64,000 bases of DNA from Herbiconiux daphne (GTDB lineage Bacteria; Actinomycetota; Actinomycetes; Actinomycetales; Microbacteriaceae), in contig NZ_JANLCJ010000001.1 of assembly GCF_024979295.1 (NCBI RefSeq), forward strand, positions 682,001 to 746,000, in the 5' to 3' direction. This document shows, piece after piece, positions 60,651-64,000 of this stretch (within the stretch, counting starts at the first letter, position 1; every line of letters starts with the position of its first letter). A program made the position numbers and the translations under genes. The notes beneath the pieces were generated by a model. It saw only the letters and a program-made list of their open reading frames with translations. It did not search any database and was not told the DNA's origin.

Positions 60651-62371
60651 TCACGACTGGCGCCTGCTTGGGCTCGGCCTATTTGCCCGCACGACTGCCA
60701 CAACTGAACTAGCGACGACGGCGCCTAAGGAATCTCGACTATGAGTTACCCATATCGATTCATCTAGGTGCTCCAGTTGTACATCTCTTCCGTCACTAAG
60801 ATCCAGCACCAACAGTTGACTGAACGGCACGTTCGCCAGCTGGTAGGCGACTGTTTGGGGTAGGTAAGCAGCTTCGAGTTCAGGACGCGTGGTGTGTTTG
60901 AACTTCCGCTTGACCTCGGTGACATATCTCGTTCCATCACCGAAATAGAGGACGACGTCTGCTCGACCACCCCCGATGCTCGAGACTTCTACCGCTGATC
61001 TCCCGGCCAAGTCGCTCATGTCGAGGTAGGCCTTGAATGCATCTTGGAGGTCGCGCTCAAGCGGGGCATCGTTGCGCGTCGAGAATGCCGCTGCGTAGTA
61101 AGGCCTTTCCTCGAGGACGTGAGCAAGAAATCGAACGGTCGCCACTACCAGCGACATCAGGTCCTTCGCCACATCTCCGTGAAAGCGCGGATTGTCGGAG
61201 AGCTCGTCGCGTATCCTTCCCACCACCTCGCGTTGTGGAAGTACAGATGAAGCAATTGATTCCTCCATGCTTCGCGATCCCGAGGTTGATAAGCGCGTCG
61301 ACAACAGGCTGACCCAGCGACGGGTCAGGTCGACGTCCTGCTTTCGCATGAGTTGGCTCCGCTCAATGCGGTCCTTCACCGGCAACAACTCGATACGGAG
61401 CTTCGCCCACATCGCCTCCGATATCCCCAGGGTGCCGACTCCCGAAGCAGTGCGGAGCTCAAGAACTTCCGCCAGGGAAAGCCACTCGAGAGGATCGCGT
61501 AGGTCTACAAGACTGATCGCTGCGGCATAAGACGCGTTTCGCGCACGAGTAAGCGCTGTCATGCTCTGCGTTGATCCCAGAAGCTCTGATCCCCATGCTG
61601 CCCCCCAGAGAGCCTTTGCGCGTGCGCGAAGAGCTTGCTTCACCAGCCGCTCAATCGTCCAGCAGCTCTCCGAAATCTGAGGGAAATCGGGCTGAGGTCT
61701 GCGCATTCCGGCTATGACGTCGCCGAGCGCGGCACGTAGGCGCGGTCTTGCGTCGGCGATGGCCCACCGCAATTCGTCGCCAACGGCGTAGGCCAAGCCA
61801 GAACTGATCAGCGCATCTTGGAGAAGTTCATCTATGGCGGTCAGCTCGAACGCCTCACGGCCGTCCTCATAGAGCATAGAGTCGAGACCGGCGCAGGCTG
61901 CCTCCCCCAATTCACGAAGCGCTTGAGCCAGGACGACTTCCGACGGGGTCCCCTCCTCCGTTGCTTCCAATCCGAAGTCAGTGAGCGCACCCTCATTGGA
62001 TGAATGCGATGGCGGAGGAACTAACTTCGCGTCCCGCAGTACTTCGCTGCCTGGGGGATTGGGGAAGGCGATTCTGGGCTGGCGCGAGACGAGAACCACG
62101 CGTGTCCCATTGTCGCGATGCGCTCGCGAAGGCGACCCAAGCTGGGCGCACTGGGATCGAGGAGACGCTCCACGTCCAGGACAAGCCGGATGGTGCATTC
62201 TGACCCGCCACCAGAGGCATACTCCTCGACGCTGATAACGCTATCCACGCATGGAACGATCGCGTCACGAGCTGACGGAAACGCTTCCCCAAGCTGGACA
62301 AAAATGATATTCCACCGAGCGCACTGTTGGAGGAGTTCCTCCGTCCAAGCAGAAATGGCGTCGACGCTCAT
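60651..62371 (-). CDS. PD-(D/E)XK nuclease-like protein, reading frame broken once (-1)
   Basis: Joined length about 573 residues. The first 90 (MSVDAISAWTEELLQQCARWNIIFVQLG...) start in ATGA overlap with the upstream ATPase stop and run in one frame; from VVLVSRQPRIAFPN onward the protein continues in the next frame. One missing G in the GGG run at 62106-62108 explains it. The C-terminal half carries a nuclease-like core: RADVVLYFGDGTRYVTEVKRKF (D...ExK) and QTVAYQ. The shift may be a sequencing error, a mutation or programmed; the longest intact frame is 60651-62198. Likely effector of the operon. Confidence 0.7.
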
Positions 62372-63999
62372 GCGAGATCCAGCAGAACGCTCAACTCATC
62401 CTTGCCGTCAACGGTGTGGAGCACCCCGAGGTTGCGGAGTCTGCGGGCTGCTTGCGGTTCATCTCGCGCGAGATCTTGTAGCTCCTTGGGGTTCTCGCGC
62501 ATAAGCTCCAAGACCAAACCCTCAGTCGGGTAGTAGCGCCCAACGTGATCGATCATCTCGTTGACATGCCCGCGGACGGCCGTTGCCCACCCGTCGTACT
62601 GGCGGAGCACGGCAGAGCGAGTAATTCGCCGCTGCATGTCTTCCATCGGCAAGCTCGCTACGACCGTCGAGGCAAGATTTCGATACAGATACGCGTGCCC
62701 ACCGGACGCCTGGTAAAGGGTGATAAGCGCCCCGGGGTCGATAGCGATGCCCATACGTGCTCCGAGGTACGTTGCCAGCCTGTCGGCTTCTGGCTTTTCA
62801 AGCGGACCTACATAACGCAGCTTTGCCCACGAAAACAGAGGATTCGGGCGGCCGTACAGCCGACCGCTCTCCAGGATGGCGCTCGTCAGCCCAGAAAGCA
62901 GAAAAGTGAAGTTCGGACTCTCCTGGACAAGACTTCTTAGGGCAGCCAGGAACTGCGAAATGCGGGGCATCGGCCCCTCTGCGATGTCAACTTCAGCCGG
63001 TGTCAAGTACTCGATCTCATCCAGCATCAGGAGAAGACGGTAGCCATCCTGTTCTAGCTTTCGGACGAGCGCTTGTAACGCATTTCGAAGCTGAAGAATG
63101 GTTGGGTACTCGGGAAGAGCTGCAAGTTTGCTTACGCCCAGCCCTCGCCGGCGTAGCTCCTCCATTAGGCGCCGCCGTAAATCCTCGCAGATGTCGTCCA
63201 CGGGATCATCGGGCGGAGACGGGTAAGCCTCCAGGTCAATTAGGACGGACACAACGTTGTCGGCTTCAAGCTTCTCGCGCAGCTCGTAAAGAATACTTGT
63301 CTTGCCCGCCTTCCGAAGTCCAAAAATCCCTGAAACGCTCTGATTCAGAACATCGTCGCGCAGAGATTGCAGCAAGGTCTTCCGGCCGAAGAAAGTAGTC
63401 CCCGACACCGGCGTCGTCTCATTGAAGAGGTCACGTACGTGTAGATGCTCTCGGAGGAGGGCCACAAGGCCCAGCTCGTTCTCTTCGTCAAACACGAACG
63501 GAATAGCGAGACGACCCGGGGAAGACCAATCGTCGAGCTTGAGAGGTGCGCGGCGGTCCTTCGACCAAACGAAGATGACGTCGGGGGTGACATTTCCCTT
63601 GAGCGCCCTCAGCTCCTCGAACGCGCCTTCGTATGTGCGGAGCTGAAGATCTGGGTACGGCGTGTAGAGCACCATTACTTCGCGCGTAAACCCAAATGCT
63701 GACTCGATGGCTCCGCTAAAGCGGACCAAGGCGACCGTTGAACCGTCTAACACACCAACCTTTGCTGGGGCGATATGGACAATCTGAGAGCCCAGCCGAG
63801 CAAGAGCCCGCTTCTGCCCTGCTAGTGCTGAAAAGCGCGCTTCAGCCCTTCCGATGGCTCGGAGTAAATCAGGCTGACGGGGTGCGGTGACCGGATCTGA
63901 ATACCAACCGAATTGACGACTTGAGGGAGCCACTGGATCTACAGCTAGAACATCTGCGGCGGCATGGAGATCATCGTTCCGAGGCCGGGCTGAAGTCGT
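62368..63999 (-). CDS. STAND/AAA-type ATPase, 5' end outside the window
   Basis: At least 543 residues; the frame stays open to the right window edge, so the start is uncertain (GTG 63933 is possible). After an N-terminal region I do not recognise (ALVRFSGAIESAFGFTREVMVLYTPYPDL) comes TFFGRKTLLQSLRDDV, Walker A GLRKAGKTSIL, Walker B LLLMLDEIEYL and a C-terminal winged-helix-like end, a Fxx-GR-prefixed STAND/ORC-type ATPase. Its stop overlaps the nuclease start (ATGA), so ATPase and nuclease form one unit, probably sensor/switch plus effector. Confidence 0.75.
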   Translation of the reverse strand, partial: TTSARPRNDDLHAAADVLAVDPVAPSSRQFGWYSDPVTAPRQPDLLRAIGRAEARFSALAGQKRALARLGSQIVHIAPAKVGVLDGSTVALVRFSGAIESAFGFTREVMVLYTPYPDLQLRTYEGAFEELRALKGNVTPDVIFVWSKDRRAPLKLDDWSSPGRLAIPFVFDEENELGLVALLREHLHVRDLFNETTPVSGTTFFGRKTLLQSLRDDVLNQSVSGIFGLRKAGKTSILYELREKLEADNVVSVLIDLEAYPSPPDDPVDDICEDLRRRLMEELRRRGLGVSKLAALPEYPTILQLRNALQALVRKLEQDGYRLLLMLDEIEYLTPAEVDIAEGPMPRISQFLAALRSLVQESPNFTFLLSGLTSAILESGRLYGRPNPLFSWAKLRYVGPLEKPEADRLATYLGARMGIAIDPGALITLYQASGGHAYLYRNLASTVVASLPMEDMQRRITRSAVLRQYDGWATAVRGHVNEMIDHVGRYYPTEGLVLELMRENPKELQDLARDEPQAARRLRNLGVLHTVDGKDELSVLLDLA

Positions 64000-64000
64000 G

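Noticed and set aside
1..64000. tRNA, rRNA, riboswitch and insertion sequences
   Set aside because: No cloverleaf, transposase motif, terminal inverted repeats with target duplication or known riboswitch core was seen by eye.

Overview
The window is about 70% GC over most of its length, with strong G/C preference at third codon positions, GTG and TTG starts and many 1-4 base gene overlaps. The gene content (type III glutamine synthetase, GPP34 protein, actinobacterial PutA, an LAxTG-type wall-sorting signal, WYL and ROK regulators) points to an actinobacterium, most likely Microbacteriaceae. Genus and species cannot be told from this sequence. No tRNA, rRNA, CRISPR array or intact insertion sequence was found.

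Layout. 1-4.8 kb: a sugar/polyol catabolic unit (Gfo/Idh/MocA oxidoreductase cut by the window edge, TIM-barrel isomerase) with two tandem ROK repressors. 4.8-13.5 kb: MarR regulator, glutamine synthetase III, sucrase-ferredoxin-like protein, a GC-rich repeat block, a JmjC/cupin-4 oxygenase translationally coupled to an 85-residue repeat peptide, a WYL regulator divergent from a VOC protein, GrpB-like and TetR genes. 13.5-25.6 kb: oxidoreductases with visible TetR and MerR operators, a four-gene operon (membrane protein, zinc alcohol dehydrogenase, unknown protein, APC permease), YihY/BrkB, a frameshifted quinone-oxidoreductase-like gene, two overlapping AraC regulators, MaoC and alpha/beta hydrolase. 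25.6-33 kb: a MNT-HEPN toxin-antitoxin pair, small-multidrug-export-like protein, GPP34 protein with a divergent TetR, a putative immunity protein, an S4 protein and a large secreted beta-propeller/beta-lactamase protein.

33.3-46.6 kb is one co-directional catabolic operon: HyuA, HyuB, an Rbs-type ABC transporter (binding protein, ATPase, permease), a degenerate HyuA-like protein, a DUF917 protein, a PucR regulator, a GAF protein and an amidohydrolase. The families suggest uptake and ring opening of a hydantoin, oxoproline or thiohydantoin compound. It is followed by a LysR regulator divergent from putA and gdhA, which oxidise proline to glutamate and then to 2-oxoglutarate; a ring compound yielding glutamate would enter the same route.

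From about 52.5 kb to the end the base composition falls and codon use becomes more mixed. This part looks like an acquired defence/conflict island: a Fic protein with an AbiEi-like N-terminus, small ribbon-helix-helix and zinc-ribbon genes, decayed sequence, a 1244-residue STAND-type NTPase with a small gene just upstream, and an opposing two-gene unit of a STAND-like ATPase and a PD-(D/E)XK nuclease-like protein whose frame is broken once.

The best candidates for undescribed biology are the JmjC oxygenase with its repeat peptide (9.2-10.7 kb) and the STAND/nuclease island (56.5-64 kb).
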